64,000 nt of DNA from Bifidobacteriaceae bacterium (GTDB taxonomy: Bacteria > Actinomycetota > Actinomycetes > Actinomycetales > WQXJ01): the NCBI GenBank assembly GCA_031281585.1, contig JAITFE010000143.1, forward strand, positions 16,798-80,797, read 5' to 3'. The notes below the pieces were generated by a model. The model ran no database searches. It saw nothing but the letters and a program-made list of their open reading frames with translations, and was not told the DNA's origin. Made by a program: the position numbers and the translations under genes. Of the stretch, positions 1-10,881 are shown in pieces; positions within the stretch are counted from its first letter, which is position 1; every line of letters starts with the position of its first letter.

Positions 1-345
1 CAGCTCGGGGTTCTTGACCTCGAGAATGTTCAGCTGAACCTGCTTGCCCGTCAGCTTCTCCAACTCGCCCCGGATCCGGTCCGCCTCGGCACCCCGCCGG
101 CCAATCACAATGCCGGGCCGGGCGGTGTGGATGTCGATCCGGACGCGGTCGCGGCTGCGCTCGATCTCCACTTTGGCCACGCCGGCGCGCTCCAGCCCGG
201 TGGCCATCAGCCGCCGGATCTGGATGTCTTCACGCACATAGTCGCGGTAGCGCTGACCGGCCTTCGTCGAATCGGCGAACCACCGCGAGCGGTGGTCGGT
301 GGTGATCCCCAGGCGGAAACCCAGCGGGTTGACCTTCTGTCCCAC
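1..345 (-). CDS. rpsC: 30S ribosomal protein S3, 3' part cut by window edge
   Basis: Small-subunit protein at the mRNA entry channel. The visible 115 N-terminal residues start [14 protein letters not shown], the universal S3 opening, and run into the KH domain, whose GxxG-type loop reads [10 protein letters not shown]. The rest lies before position 1. The start is GTG at 345 and overlaps the rplV stop by one base (TAGTG), so translation is probably coupled. It is the most distal S10-operon gene seen here; rplP and rpmC would be expected next, outside the window. Confidence 0.95.
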   Translation of the reverse strand, partial: MGQKVNPLGFRLGITTDHRSRWFADSTKAGQRYRDYVREDIQIRRLMATGLERAGVAKVEIERSRDRVRIDIHTARPGIVIGRRGAEADRIRGELEKLTGKQVQLNILEVKNPEL

Positions 346-911
346 TAGCGGGTCCTCCCCTTCTTCAATGCCCTCTGCTTGTTTGGTTGGCTGGACGGCT
401 TATGGCCGGGCAGGTAGCGCGGCTTGAATCCGGTCTCATCGGCCTGCCGGATCACCATGGTGATGTGGCTGGTCCGCTTCAGCACGCGGTCCGCGCGACC
501 TTTGGCCCTGGGCCGGAAACGCTTCATGGTGGGGCCCTCGTCAACGTACGCCTCGGCCACGTAGAGCCTCTCCCGGTTGGTGTCCAAACCGGCCTGGTCG
601 CGTTTGTCGGTCAACGAGTAGATGGCCGACTGAAGCACCTTGCGCACCGGCAGGCTGGCCGCCTGCGGCGCGAACTTGAGCGTGGTGATGGCGTCATTGG
701 CGTCCATCCCGCGCACCAGGTCCACAACCCGGCGCGCCTTCATGGGCGTCACCCTGACGTAGCGGGCGCTGGCTTTGCCTGCGGTCAGGTCGACCACCTG
801 TTTGTGGGCGGCCTTGCGCGCCCGCTTGCGGTCCAGCCTTGAGGATTGGGTGAGTTCCACCACGTCGCCCTCGGACCGCTTGCGGCCGGACTTGTCGGAG
901 TCGGGGCTCAT
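345..911 (-). CDS. rplV: 50S ribosomal protein L22
   Basis: Large-subunit protein lining the exit tunnel. It has 188 residues, longer than the about 110 of E. coli L22. The conserved core starts near residue 48 ([20 protein letters not shown]) and the tunnel-loop region contains [19 protein letters not shown]. The extra length is a charged N-terminal stretch of about 45 residues and a basic tail after the core; basic tails are common in actinobacterial L22. The reading frame is open much further upstream, but the ATG at 911 is chosen because it overlaps the rpsS stop (TGATG) and gives a sensible N-terminus ([11 protein letters not shown]). Confidence 0.93.
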   Translation of the reverse strand: MSPDSDKSGRKRSEGDVVELTQSSRLDRKRARKAAHKQVVDLTAGKASARYVRVTPMKARRVVDLVRGMDANDAITTLKFAPQAASLPVRKVLQSAIYSLTDKRDQAGLDTNRERLYVAEAYVDEGPTMKRFRPRAKGRADRVLKRTSHITMVIRQADETGFKPRYLPGHKPSSQPNKQRALKKGRTR

Positions 912-1192
912 CAGCGGCGCCGTCCCTTCTTGTCGTCTTTCTCGTGGCCGCGGAAAGTGCGCGTGGGCGCGAACTCGCCCAGCTTGTGGCCCACCATCGA
1001 TTCGGTCACGAAGACCGGCACATGCTTGCGGCCGTCGTGGACGGCGAAGGTGTGGCCCAAGAAATCGGGCGTGATCATTGAGCGGCGCGACCAAGTCTTG
1101 ATCACGGTCTTCAGGCCCTTGGCGTTGTGTTCGTCGACCTTCTTTTGAAGGTGATCGTCAACGAAGGGACCCTTCTTGAGGCTGCGAGGCAT
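911..1192 (-). CDS. rpsS: 30S ribosomal protein S19
   Basis: Small-subunit head protein of the B1 intersubunit bridge region, 93 residues, the usual length. It opens [15 protein letters not shown] and contains the family signature [20 protein letters not shown] start at 1192. It lies 31 bases downstream of rplB and overlaps the next gene, rplV, by one base, in the canonical S10-operon order. Confidence 0.97.
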   Translation of the reverse strand: MPRSLKKGPFVDDHLQKKVDEHNAKGLKTVIKTWSRRSMITPDFLGHTFAVHDGRKHVPVFVTESMVGHKLGEFAPTRTFRGHEKDDKKGRRR

Positions 1193-1223
1193 CTGTTTCT
1201 TATCTCCCTATCGACGCTTCAGA

Positions 1224-2060
<837 letters not shown>

Positions 2061-2078
2061 GTCGGTCTACCTTCGCTT

Positions 2079-2387
2079 TCAGGAGATCGGCGCGCCGAAG
2101 ATGTCGATGGTGCCCTCGCGCAAGGTCACAACCGCCCGCTTGGTCGACTTGCGCCGGCCTTCCCCGTAACGGGTCCGGCGGGTCTTGCCCTGGCGGTTCA
2201 GAGTGTTGACCGAGGCGACCTTCACGTCGAAGATCTTCTCGATCGCGATCTTGATCTCGGTCTTGTTGGCCGTGGGCGCCACGATGAACGTGTACTTGCC
2301 CTCGTCGATCAGACCGTAGCTCTTCTCCGAGACGACCGGCTTGATGATGATGTCCCTGGGGTTCTTCTGCAGGGCGATCTTGCTCAT
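2079..2387 (-). CDS. rplW: 50S ribosomal protein L23
   Basis: Tunnel-exit protein that docks trigger factor and SRP. It has 102 residues, with the family pattern [14 protein letters not shown] near the N-terminus and an RNA-binding basic loop ([21 protein letters not shown]) in the C-terminal half. ATG at 2387 overlaps the rplD stop by four bases (ATGA), implying translational coupling. Confidence 0.97.
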   Translation of the reverse strand: MSKIALQKNPRDIIIKPVVSEKSYGLIDEGKYTFIVAPTANKTEIKIAIEKIFDVKVASVNTLNRQGKTRRTRYGEGRRKSTKRAVVTLREGTIDIFGAPIS

Positions 2388-3064
2388 TCCGCTTCCTCCT
2401 TCGCTGGCTCGTCTGGCTGGTCCGCCGGCTCCAGGCCGGACTTCGGGCCGGCCAAGAACTCCGCCAAGGCGTCGGCTGTGAAAACCACATCGTCAGACAC
2501 CATGACGTCATAGGTGTTGAGCTGGCCGGCGGTCAGCCAGTGCACGTCCGGCAGGTTGCGCACCGACAGCCGTGAGAGCGTGTCTTCGCTGGTGATCACC
2601 ACCAGCACCCGCCTGCGGTCGGTCAGCTTGGCGAGGACCGCCGCCGCCGCCTTGGTGGACGGCTCATCGCCGTCCACAAAACCCGTCACCACGTGCACGC
2701 GGTCATGGCGGGCGCGGTCCGACAACGCCCCGAGCAGCGCCGCCGCCTTCATCTTCTTCGGGGTCCGCTGCGAATAGTCGCGGGGCTGCGGTCCATGGAC
2801 CACGCCGCCGCCAACGAACTGCGGAGCCCTGGTCGAACCCTGACGGGCCCGGCCGGTTCCCTTCTGCCGGTACGGCTTGCGGCCGCCGCCGGAGACCATG
2901 CCACGGGTCTTGGTGGCGTGGGTGCCTTGGCGGGCCGCCGCCCACTGGGCCACCACGACCTGGTGGATCAACGGGACGTTCGTCTGAACGTCGAAGACGG
3001 CATCGGGCAAATCTGCTTTGCCGGCCTTCTCGCCGGCGGGGTTCAACACTTTGACGGTCGGCAT
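2384..3064 (-). CDS. rplD: 50S ribosomal protein L4
   Basis: Large-subunit protein with a globular domain and an extended loop into the exit tunnel; in some bacteria it also represses its own operon. It has 226 residues, starting [15 protein letters not shown]. The tunnel-loop region reads [20 protein letters not shown], with the conserved GTGRARQGS next. The frame is open to 3259, but the ATG at 3064, five bases after rplC, matches the family N-terminus. The last 15 or so residues are a poorly conserved acidic tail ([10 protein letters not shown]). Confidence 0.96.
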   Translation of the reverse strand: MPTVKVLNPAGEKAGKADLPDAVFDVQTNVPLIHQVVVAQWAAARQGTHATKTRGMVSGGGRKPYRQKGTGRARQGSTRAPQFVGGGVVHGPQPRDYSQRTPKKMKAAALLGALSDRARHDRVHVVTGFVDGDEPSTKAAAAVLAKLTDRRRVLVVITSEDTLSRLSVRNLPDVHWLTAGQLNTYDVMVSDDVVFTADALAEFLAGPKSGLEPADQPDEPAKEEAE

Positions 3065-3069
3065 CTGAC

Positions 3070-3732
3070 TCAGGCTCCCTTCACGGCCGAGCGCACCAGC
3101 ACAACGCCGCCCCTGGGGCCGGGCACGGCGCCTTTGACCAGGATCAGGCCTTTGTCCGTGTCGACCGCGTGGACCAGCAGGCCCAACGTGGTTTGACGGG
3201 CGTTGCCCATTCGGCCGGCCATGCGCATGCCTTTCAGAACACGGGCTGGCGTGGCGCAAGCGCCGATCGAGCCGGGCTTGCGGTGGTTCCGGTGGGAGCC
3301 GTGCGAGGCGCCCACGCCCGCGAACCCGTGCCGCTTCATGACGCCGGCGGTGCCTTTGCCCTTCGTGGTGCCGGCCACGTCTACGCGCTGCCCCGCCTCG
3401 AACACCTCGGCGGTCAATTCCTGGCCCGGCTTGTAAGAGTCGGAATCAGCCAGCCTGACCTCCGCCAGGTAGCGGCGCGGGTCAACCTTCGCCTTGTCGA
3501 AATGGCCCTGCATGGGCTGGGTGACGCGCCTGGCCTTGGCCTCGCCATAGCCCAGTTGGACGGCGCTGTAGCCGTCCACTTCCTCGGTGCGCACCTGCGT
3601 CACCACGTTCGTGCCCACCTCGATCACGGTCAGGGGCACCACTCGGCCTTCGGCGTCCCACGCCTGGGTCATGCCGAGCTTGGTGCCCAGCAGCGCCGCC
3701 GTGGGGCGTACTTTCTGGGAAACGGTAGTCAT
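3070..3732 (-). CDS. rplC: 50S ribosomal protein L3
   Basis: Early assembly protein near the peptidyl-transferase centre, 220 residues. It has the N-terminal [14 protein letters not shown] signature and the central branch [21 protein letters not shown], which contains the usual methylated-Gln region of L3. ATG start at 3732. It lies between rpsJ (24 bases upstream) and rplD (five bases downstream). Confidence 0.97.
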   Translation of the reverse strand: MTTVSQKVRPTAALLGTKLGMTQAWDAEGRVVPLTVIEVGTNVVTQVRTEEVDGYSAVQLGYGEAKARRVTQPMQGHFDKAKVDPRRYLAEVRLADSDSYKPGQELTAEVFEAGQRVDVAGTTKGKGTAGVMKRHGFAGVGASHGSHRNHRKPGSIGACATPARVLKGMRMAGRMGNARQTTLGLLVHAVDTDKGLILVKGAVPGPRGGVVLVRSAVKGA

Positions 3733-3756
3733 CTTGTCGTCAGTCCTCGCCCGTCG

Positions 3757-4065
3757 CTACAGCTTGATCTCGATGTTCACATCCGCCGGCAGGTCCAGCC
3801 GCATCAGGCTGTCAACCGCCTTGGGGGTGGGGTCAATGATGTCAATCAGCCGCTTGTGCGTCCTCATTTCGAAGTGCTCGCGGCTGTCTTTGTACTTGTG
3901 GGGGGACCGGATCACGCAGTAGACGTTCTTCTCGGTCGGCAGCGGCACCGGGCCAACCACGGTTGCGCCCGCGCGCGTCACGGTCTCCACAATTTTCCGC
4001 GCCGACGAGTCGATGACCTGGTGGTCATACGACTTCAGCCGTATCCGGATCTTCTGTCCAGCCAT
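3757..4065 (-). CDS. rpsJ: 30S ribosomal protein S10
   Basis: Small-subunit protein that also partners NusB in antitermination. It has 102 residues, starting [15 protein letters not shown] and containing [13 protein letters not shown], the family signature. The upstream in-frame ATG (4077) is rejected because the S10 family begins at the MAGQKIRI methionine. It is the first gene of the S10 operon, with a leader of about 450 bases before it. Confidence 0.97.
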   Translation of the reverse strand: MAGQKIRIRLKSYDHQVIDSSARKIVETVTRAGATVVGPVPLPTEKNVYCVIRSPHKYKDSREHFEMRTHKRLIDIIDPTPKAVDSLMRLDLPADVNIEIKL

Positions 4066-4258
4066 GGCGTGACCCATCTCCTACGTTTCGTTCCCGATTA
4101 TGGTTTGACCGCCCCCCGCGCTCGGGCGTGTCGCGCGTTGGGCCCATGGCTCCGCCGCGCATTCGCCTGGATCGAGGGTTTGGTCTCGGCCCCAGCGCCC
4201 CCGCAGGGCGGGTTCGCGCAGGCCGACGGCCGCCTGGCCGGTGCCAGGCAACCGGACT

Positions 4259-4287
4259 ATCTTGCCAGATTCCAGCCCGGTTGTGAA
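4259..4287 (-). promoter_or_regulatory. Candidate promoter of the S10 operon
   Basis: Minus-strand TTCACA (4282-4287), 17 bases, then CAAGAT (4259-4264). The -35 has one mismatch to TTGACA but the -10 is weak. It would give a leader of about 190 bases before rpsJ. Tentative. Confidence 0.3.
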
Positions 4288-4381
4288 ATCGGCTCGGCGG
4301 TTCGTCCCGCCGCCGCCCGCATCGCCGGTGTGGGGCCGCCGCCGCTCTGCCCGATGCCGTTCGGCCGGCCCGCGAATCGCC

Positions 4382-4426
4382 TTGCCCTGGCTTTTGTTGC
4401 CTTGGCTTTTGTTGCCCTGGCTCTTG
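4382..4426. repeat. Three tandem 15-base repeats in the S10 leader
   Basis: Three adjacent 15-base units, ttgccctggcttttg, ttgccttggcttttg and ttgccctggctcttg, differ from each other by one or two bases. They lie between the upstream terminator and the candidate S10 promoter. Function unknown. Confidence 0.85.
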
Positions 4427-4457
4427 ACGGGGGCGCCAGCCAACCGGTCCTTGCGCC

Positions 4458-4490
4458 AAAAGGCGGGCCAACCGTTTCGGTTGACCCGCC
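4458..4490 (-). terminator. Rho-independent terminator after the EF-Tu-domain-II-like gene
   Basis: On the minus strand a 13-bp stem (GGCGGGTCAACCG paired with CGGTTGGCCCGCC, one wobble) with loop AAA is followed at once by TTTT. It starts 28 bases after the stop at 4518 and should isolate that gene from the S10 operon. Confidence 0.85.
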
Positions 4491-4517
4491 TCAGGTCTTG
4501 GCGCCAGCCCGGCGCGG

Positions 4518-4865
4518 CTAGGCCGCCAGCGGCGAATACTCTCTGGGCACCCGCTCGCGCAGTTCCTTGTGCCTCTCGCCGCCTTGGTGCGTCGCCAGCA
4601 TGCCCGGCCCAATGTGGCCCGGCGTCAGCTCCGTCACCAGCAGCGTGCAGACGAAGCCTTCCTCGACTTCTTCCACGCGTTCGCCGTTGATGACGATGGC
4701 TTCGATCTTCCCGTGCCGCCTGGCGTGCAGGCCATGTATGTCAATCGCCTGGCCGGCGCCGATTCTTCCTAACTCGACCAATCCCGAGATCGCCGTCCCC
4801 TTGTCCTCAAACAAGAAGACCTGTTCGATCTCGAACTGGAATTCTGAGGGCTGTGTCTCTTCCAC
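4518..4865 (-). CDS. Stand-alone EF-Tu domain-II-like beta-barrel protein
   Basis: A 115-residue protein without a GTPase domain. Residues about 8-95 follow the plan of translational-GTPase domain II: FQFEIEQVFLFEDKGTAISG parallels the EF-Tu stretch [17 protein letters not shown] encoded about 1.9 kb upstream in this window. Then come G.I..GQ.I.I.G and a late G..GPGM segment matching the E..GL.L.G turn. The start is GTG at 4865 with a good AGGAG ribosome site. It has its own terminator downstream. Binding partner unknown; a nucleic-acid or ribosome-interacting barrel is a guess from the fold. Small proteins of this kind sit near ribosomal genes in various bacteria, but I know no assigned role. 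Confidence 0.75.
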   Translation of the reverse strand: MEETQPSEFQFEIEQVFLFEDKGTAISGLVELGRIGAGQAIDIHGLHARRHGKIEAIVINGERVEEVEEGFVCTLLVTELTPGHIGPGMLATHQGGERHKELRERVPREYSPLAA

Positions 4866-5017
4866 TATTCGCTCCTCTCTGAGCCTGACAGGATATGTCT
4901 CAATCCTAGCTGGCTCTCCCGGCCCCCGATGGACCGAAGGTTGTGTTCCGTCAGGAACGACGGTAGTACCCGTGCCTGGGAATCGACTGGACCCGGCCCG
5001 GCCTGTCCGCGCGGCGT

Positions 5018-5953
5018 TCAGGCCAGGCCCATGACCAGGTTGACCGCGGCGGCGAGGATGACCGTGCCGAACAGATAGGACAGCAGCGCGTGGCGCAGAA
5101 TGTCGCGGCGGATGGGCTGGCTCGTGATGCCCGTGTCGGAGACTTGGTAGGCCATGCCCACGGTGAAGGCCACATAGGCGAAGTCGAGGTAGGACGGCAG
5201 TTGGTTGGAGTTGAAGTCAATCCCGCACCCATGGCGGTGATACAGGCGGGCATAACGCAGGGTGTAGAGGGTGTGGATGACCGCCCAGCTCAGCGCCACC
5301 GACACAAGGCCGCCAATGGCGTGCGCCACTTGCGCGCCGGCCGAGGCACGCGAGCCCGCCAGCACGTAGACCACGTCCGCGAGCGACACCAGCGCCGCGA
5401 CCACCAGCATCAAGTCCATGGTCCGGCGGCCCGGGTCGTCTTCGGTGGCGTGCGCGGCGGTTTGACGTCCGTCAAGCCGCATGATGCTTCCCCAGACGCC
5501 GGCCAAATAGGCCACCGACACCGTTCCCCAGGCACCGATCAGCGCGTAGGCCCAAGTCGTCAAGAACCCAAGGCCCACTCCGGCCAGCGCCCCAACCGAG
5601 ACCAACACCGCCGCCGACCGCTCGGCCCTGTGAACGCGCCGCCGGCCCGGACGTCCCGGATACGGCCCCGCTGATGGATGCGGGTAGCGGTTGGGCGGGT
5701 GCGGGGGCCGGTGGCGCCGCCACGAACCCGTTGCCCCCGTGGAACCGCTCGAGCCCACGGCACCCGCTCCGGCCTGGGCAGGCCCGAAGCTCTGATGAGA
5801 CGATTGATCGCCCTGTCCGGCACGGCCGGCCCGGCCACCGCCACCGGCGCGTCTGCCCTGGCAGTCCCGGCGGCGCCCGGGGGCGCCGCCCGTCCGGTAC
5901 ACGCAGCCCCACGGATAATCAGACGCCATCCGATCACCCGAAGCCCCAGCCAT
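5018..5953 (-). CDS. DUF1345 family membrane protein (start uncertain)
   Basis: The C-terminal 200 residues are a typical DUF1345 integral membrane protein with about five hydrophobic segments and the conserved motif YLDFAYVAFTVGMAYQVSDT, followed by RRDILRHALLSYLFGTVI. Function unknown. The N-terminal 100 residues of the open frame are Gly/Arg/Pro-rich and unlike the family, which usually begins just before the first membrane segment (here near residue 112). The true start may therefore be internal, for instance a GTG near residue 66 preceded by GGAG. The ATG codons at 5953 and 5929 have weak ribosome sites. It lies between the tuf terminator and the EF-Tu-domain-II-like gene. Confidence 0.7.
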   Translation of the reverse strand: MAGASGDRMASDYPWGCVYRTGGAPGRRRDCQGRRAGGGGRAGRAGQGDQSSHQSFGPAQAGAGAVGSSGSTGATGSWRRHRPPHPPNRYPHPSAGPYPGRPGRRRVHRAERSAAVLVSVGALAGVGLGFLTTWAYALIGAWGTVSVAYLAGVWGSIMRLDGRQTAAHATEDDPGRRTMDLMLVVAALVSLADVVYVLAGSRASAGAQVAHAIGGLVSVALSWAVIHTLYTLRYARLYHRHGCGIDFNSNQLPSYLDFAYVAFTVGMAYQVSDTGITSQPIRRDILRHALLSYLFGTVILAAAVNLVMGLA

Positions 5954-6160
5954 GGCACCAGTTTCCGCGCCTTCGGAGCACGGCGACCTATGGTGTAGAT
6001 CACATCTCGCCAGTTGAGAACCGCCAGTTGCGGCGGTTCACGGGCACGTGTTCCAAGCCGCCCGAGGGGAACCGGGTCGCCGGGCGTCGCCGCGCGATGT
6101 GTGTCCCCATCTTTCGAAGAAATCACCGTCCCCGATTTGATGGAGGGGACACAAGAAGAA

Positions 6161-6190
6161 GGGCCGGGCGGGTTTTCACCTGCCCGGCCC
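6161..6190 (-). terminator. Terminator of the str operon after tuf
   Basis: Stem of GGGCCGGGC and GCCCGGCCC (12 bp including flanking pairs) with a TGAAAA-type loop, followed on the minus strand by TTCTTCTTGT; on the plus strand it is followed by TTTT, so it could work both ways. It lies 41 bases downstream of the tuf stop. The rest of 5954-6231 shows no gene. Confidence 0.85.
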
Positions 6191-6231
6191 TTTTCGGCCG
6201 GAGCGCGCGTCGCCGCGCGTTCGGAGCCTGA

Positions 6232-7422
<1,191 letters not shown>

Positions 7423-7463
7423 TAGGTCCCTCCTAAGGACTTGGGTAGTTGTACCTGACGGGG

Positions 7464-7503
7464 CCTCTCTGGGCCGGGCTTGTGGCCCGGCCGATCCGAG
7501 AGG
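7464..7503. promoter_or_regulatory. Stem-loop in the tuf leader
   Basis: Nested inverted repeat: outer CCTCTC/GAGAGG and inner GCCGGGC/GCCCGGC around a five-base loop. It lies about 40 bases before the tuf start, with no T-run on either side, so it is not a standard terminator. It could be an mRNA processing or stability element or an attenuator; function inferred only. Confidence 0.5.
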
Positions 7504-7571
7504 GCGACGTGTGGGTCTTCTACGGGTCGTTTCCTATCTATTGTGTACTACTCTCATAACCCCTTAGGACT

Positions 7572-9674
7572 TCACTCGCCCCGGGTCTTCTTGATGATCT
7601 CCTCAGCAACGCTTCGGGGAACTTCAGCATAGCTATCGAACTGCATCGTGTAGACCGCGCGCCCCTGGGTCTTGGAGCGCAAGTCGCCGACATAGCCGAA
7701 CATTGTGGACAGCGGCACGTGGGCACGCACCACCTTAACGCCGGAGGCGTCCTCCATCAATTGGATCTGGCCGCGCCGGGAGTTCAGGTCGCCAATGACT
7801 TCGCCCATGTATTTCTCTGGGGTCCGCACTTCGACGTCCATGATCGGTTCCAGCAGGGCCGGGTCGGCTTTCCTGGCGCCCTCGCGGAACACCATTGAGC
7901 CGGCAATCTTGAAGGCCATCTCCGATGAGTCCACTTCATGATACTGGCCGTCGAGCAGTGTCGCTTTGACGCCCACCACGGGATAGCCGGCCAACGGGCC
8001 GGAACTCATCGCGTCGAGGATGCCCGCCTCCACCGAGGGGATGTACTCCCGCGGCACGCGGCCGCCCACAACCTTGTTCTCAAACTCGAAGGTCGCCTCG
8101 CCGTCCAACGGCAGCGGCTCGAAGGCCACCTGAACCTTGGCGTACTGCCCGGAGCCGCCGGTCTGCTTCTTGTGGGTGTAGTCGACCTTGTCGACCCTGC
8201 GCCGAATGGTCTCGCGGTAGGCGACCTCCGGCTTGCCAATGTTGGCTTCGACCTTGAATTCGCGCCGCATCCGGTCCACCAGCACGTCGAGGTGCAGTTC
8301 GCCCATGCCCGCGATGATCGTCTGGCCGGTGTCCGGGTTCAAAGACACCCGGAAAGTCGGGTCCTCTTCGGCCAGCTTCTGGATCGCGGTGGACAGCTTC
8401 TCCTGGTCGCTCTTCGAATTCGGCTCGATCGCGACCTGGATCACCGGCTCCGGGAAGGTCATGGACTCCAGGATGATCGGGTGGGTCTGGTCGCACAGGG
8501 TGTCGCCGGTCGTGGTGTCCTTCAGGCCGATCACCGCGTAGATGTGTCCGGCGGTGATGTCCGGCACCGGGTTTTCCTTGTTGGAGTGCATCTGGAACAA
8601 CTTGCCGACACGTTCCCGGCGGCCCTTCGTGGAGTTCAGCACCTGGGCGCCGGTGACCACGTGCCCGGAATAGACCCGGACATAGGTGAGCTTGCCGTAG
8701 AACGGATGGGCCACCACCTTGAACGCCAACGCGGCGAACGGCTCCTTGGCCGACGGCTCGCGCACCATCTGGACCGCCTGGTCCTTCGGGTCGAAGCCGA
8801 TCATGGGCGGCACTTCCAGCGGAGAGGGCAAGAACTCAATGACCGCGTCCAGCATGGGCTGGACGCCCTTGTTCTTGAACGCCGAGCCGCAGAAGACCGG
8901 GAAAATGTCGCCCGCCACGGTCATCTTGCGAATGCCCTGACGCAATTCCGCGACCGAGAGCTCGCCGGTCTCCAAGTACTTCTCCAACAGTTCGTCGGAA
9001 GCTTCCGCCACAACCTCGACCAGCTTCGCCCGGTACTCGTTGGCCTGGTCCACCAGGTCGGCGGGAATCGCCTCGACTTTGTAGTCCTCGCCCTTTTGGA
9101 CTTCGCCCTCCCAGGTCAGCGCCCGCAGTTCGAGCAGGTCGACAACGCCCCGGAACGTCGACTCGGCGCCAATCGGCAGTTGCATGACGAGCGGCTTGGC
9201 GCCCAACCGGTCCACAATGGTGTTCACGGTGTAGAAGAAGTCCGCGCCGATCTTGTCCATCTTGTTGACGAAGCAGATGCGCGGCACGTTGTATTTGTCG
9301 GCCTGCCGCCAGACGGTCTCCGACTGGGGCTCCACGCCCTCCTTGCCGTCGAACACCGCCACGGCCCCGTCCAGGACGCGCAGCGAGCGCTCCACCTCCA
9401 CGGTGAAGTCGACGTGCCCGGGCGTGTCGATGATGTTGATCTGGTGGTCCTTCCAGAAACACGTGGTCGCGGCCGAGGTGATCGTGATGCCGCGTTCCTG
9501 CTCCTGCTCCATCCAGTCCATGGTGGACGCGCCGTCGTGGGTTTCGCCGATCTTGTAGTTGATGCCGGTGTAGAACAAGATCCGCTCAGTCACGGTGGTC
9601 TTGCCAGCATCGATGTGTGCCATGATGCCGATGTTGCGGACCTGCTTGAGGTCGGTCAGCACGTCGAGTGCCAC
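7572..9674 (-). CDS. fusA: Elongation factor G
   Basis: Translocase GTPase, 700 residues, normal length. It has P-loop AHIDAGKTT near residue 19, DTPGHVDF (G3), NKMDK (G4) and the domain IV-V segments [19 protein letters not shown] near the C-terminus. GTG start at 9674. It lies 198 bases downstream of rpsG and 149 upstream of tuf in the str operon. Confidence 0.98.
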   Translation of the reverse strand: MALDVLTDLKQVRNIGIMAHIDAGKTTVTERILFYTGINYKIGETHDGASTMDWMEQEQERGITITSAATTCFWKDHQINIIDTPGHVDFTVEVERSLRVLDGAVAVFDGKEGVEPQSETVWRQADKYNVPRICFVNKMDKIGADFFYTVNTIVDRLGAKPLVMQLPIGAESTFRGVVDLLELRALTWEGEVQKGEDYKVEAIPADLVDQANEYRAKLVEVVAEASDELLEKYLETGELSVAELRQGIRKMTVAGDIFPVFCGSAFKNKGVQPMLDAVIEFLPSPLEVPPMIGFDPKDQAVQMVREPSAKEPFAALAFKVVAHPFYGKLTYVRVYSGHVVTGAQVLNSTKGRRERVGKLFQMHSNKENPVPDITAGHIYAVIGLKDTTTGDTLCDQTHPIILESMTFPEPVIQVAIEPNSKSDQEKLSTAIQKLAEEDPTFRVSLNPDTGQTIIAGMGELHLDVLVDRMRREFKVEANIGKPEVAYRETIRRRVDKVDYTHKKQTGGSGQYAKVQVAFEPLPLDGEATFEFENKVVGGRVPREYIPSVEAGILDAMSSGPLAGYPVVGVKATLLDGQYHEVDSSEMAFKIAGSMVFREGARKADPALLEPIMDVEVRTPEKYMGEVIGDLNSRRGQIQLMEDASGVKVVRAHVPLSTMFGYVGDLRSKTQGRAVYTMQFDSYAEVPRSVAEEIIKKTRGE

Positions 9675-9872
9675 GGGTTTTCCTTATCTCTCTTGCTATT
9701 CACTTCGTCTACTCCCTCTTCCCGGCAAGCGCAAGCCGCCGATGCCGTCTGGCCAACTCCCAGCCCCGCAGCCGGTCTTTGGGGGCTCCCCTGCCCGAAC
9801 CCCCCTGACGCGAGCCGACGCCGGGAGCAGCCACACGGCATCGGGCAACGTTTGGCGCCCCAGGCGCCGCCG

Positions 9873-10343
9873 CTACCAGCGGTAGTGCGCGAACGCCCGG
9901 TTGGCCTCGGCCATCTTGTGGGTGTCCTCGCGACGCTTGACGGCCGCGCCCAAACCATTGGAGGCGTCGAGGATCTCGTTCATCAGCCTGAGCGTCATGG
10001 TCTTCTCCCGCCGCGCCCGCGAGTAGCCGACCAGCCAGCGCAGCGCCAACGTGGTGGCGCGGGCGGGCTTGACCTCGACCGGCACCTGGTAGGTCGCGCC
10101 GCCAACCCGGCGCGACTTGACTTCCAACGACGGACGGATGTTGTCCAATGCCCGCTTCAGCAGCGTGACCGCGTCCGCGTCGGTCTTCTCGGCGGCGCCG
10201 CTCAGCGCGCCGTAGACAATGGACTGCGCGATGGTCTTCTTGCCGTCCAGCAACACCTTGTTGACCAGTTGGGTCACCAGCGGGCTGTCGTAGACGGGGT
10301 CTTGGACCAACGGGCGCCTGGGCGCCGGTCCCTTGCGCGGCAT
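9873..10343 (-). CDS. rpsG: 30S ribosomal protein S7
   Basis: Head-nucleating small-subunit protein, 156 residues. It starts [16 protein letters not shown] and contains the family pattern [18 protein letters not shown]. The frame is open to 10619, but the ATG at 10343 overlaps the rpsL stop (TAATG) and gives the conserved N-terminus. Because of this one-base overlap there is no rpsL-rpsG intercistronic leader of the sort S7 binds in E. coli. The 198-base gap after rpsG carries a GGCGCC-CCA-GGCGCC hairpin and a widely spaced 10-bp inverted repeat (9739-9748 with 9835-9844). Confidence 0.97.
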   Translation of the reverse strand: MPRKGPAPRRPLVQDPVYDSPLVTQLVNKVLLDGKKTIAQSIVYGALSGAAEKTDADAVTLLKRALDNIRPSLEVKSRRVGGATYQVPVEVKPARATTLALRWLVGYSRARREKTMTLRLMNEILDASNGLGAAVKRREDTHKMAEANRAFAHYRW

Positions 10344-10717
10344 TAGCTCTTCTCCTTCTTCGCCCCGTAGCGCGAGCGCGCCTGCTGGCGTCCGCGCACC
10401 CCCTGGGTGTCCAACGCCCCGCGCACAATCTTGTACCGCACGCCGGGCAGATCCCGGACGCGGCCGCCGCGGACCAACACGATCGAGTGCTCCTGCAGGT
10501 TGTGGCCCACTCCCGGAATGTAAGCGGTCACCTCGACGCCGTTCGACAGCCGCACGCGCGCCACCTTGCGCAGCGCCGAGTTCGGCTTCTTCGGGGTCGT
10601 GGTGTACACGCGCGTGCAAACGCCACGCCTTTGGGGGGACCCCTTCAGGGCCGGGGTCTTGGTCTTCCCCGCCTTGGCGGTCCGGCCTTTACGGACCAAC
10701 TGCTGGATAGTGGGCAC
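10343..10717 (-). CDS. rpsL: 30S ribosomal protein S12 with Arg88
   Basis: Decoding-centre protein, 124 residues, GTG start at 10717. It has [12 protein letters not shown] at the N-terminus, the KKPNSALRK loop with Lys43 unchanged, and the second decoding loop [16 protein letters not shown]. Residue 88 is Arg (codon CGG) where most bacteria, including mycobacteria, have Lys. Lys-to-Arg at this position is a well-known streptomycin-resistance substitution. First gene of the str operon, behind a good promoter at 10806-10835. Confidence 0.97.
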   Translation of the reverse strand: MPTIQQLVRKGRTAKAGKTKTPALKGSPQRRGVCTRVYTTTPKKPNSALRKVARVRLSNGVEVTAYIPGVGHNLQEHSIVLVRGGRVRDLPGVRYKIVRGALDTQGVRGRQQARSRYGAKKEKS

Positions 10718-10805
10718 TAGGACTCCATCTAGGTTTTACTCGGAAGTGGTTGGAGGGCGCGTCAGCATGACACTATGAGCCCGCGAGGCGGACACACGGA
10801 GGATT

Positions 10806-10835
10806 AGGGTACATCGCGGGGCGTGCCAGCGTCAA
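10806..10835 (-). promoter_or_regulatory. Promoter of the str operon
   Basis: Minus-strand TTGACG (10830-10835), 18 bases, TACCCT (10806-10811), a good sigma-70-type actinobacterial promoter. It lies about 90 bases before the rpsL start and just after the stop of the PAS-protein gene. Confidence 0.7.
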
Positions 10836-10881
10836 AATGACTTGTCGCCGGCCCGCCCGCCGGGCAAACCCTCGGCTTTGG

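Larger units (their letters stand above)
4066..4517. other. Leader of the S10 operon without a convincing gene
   Basis: About 450 bases between the EF-Tu-domain-II-like gene and rpsJ. It holds a terminator hairpin for the upstream gene (4458-4490), a three-copy 15-base tandem repeat (4382-4426) and a possible promoter (4259-4287). The minus frame is open for about 120 codons (4081-4443) but is dominated by the translated tandem repeat and Arg/Gly/Pro-rich sequence with no family resemblance, so I do not call it as a gene. Confidence 0.6.

Noticed and set aside
4081..4443. Minus-strand open frame of 120 codons with a KSQGN repeat before rpsJ
   Set aside because: The repeat is only the translation of the 15-base tandem repeat; there is no ribosome site or family resemblance, and it overlaps the likely promoter of the S10 operon.
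5560..6126. Minus-strand frame of 188 codons overlapping the DUF1345 N-terminus
   Set aside because: Arg/Gly/Ala-rich without recognisable domain, and it ends inside the DUF1345 gene. I considered a frameshift joining the two but saw no supporting similarity.
9675..9872. Structured gap between rpsG and fusA as a riboswitch
   Set aside because: Only short GC-rich inverted repeats are seen; no known riboswitch core could be recognised.
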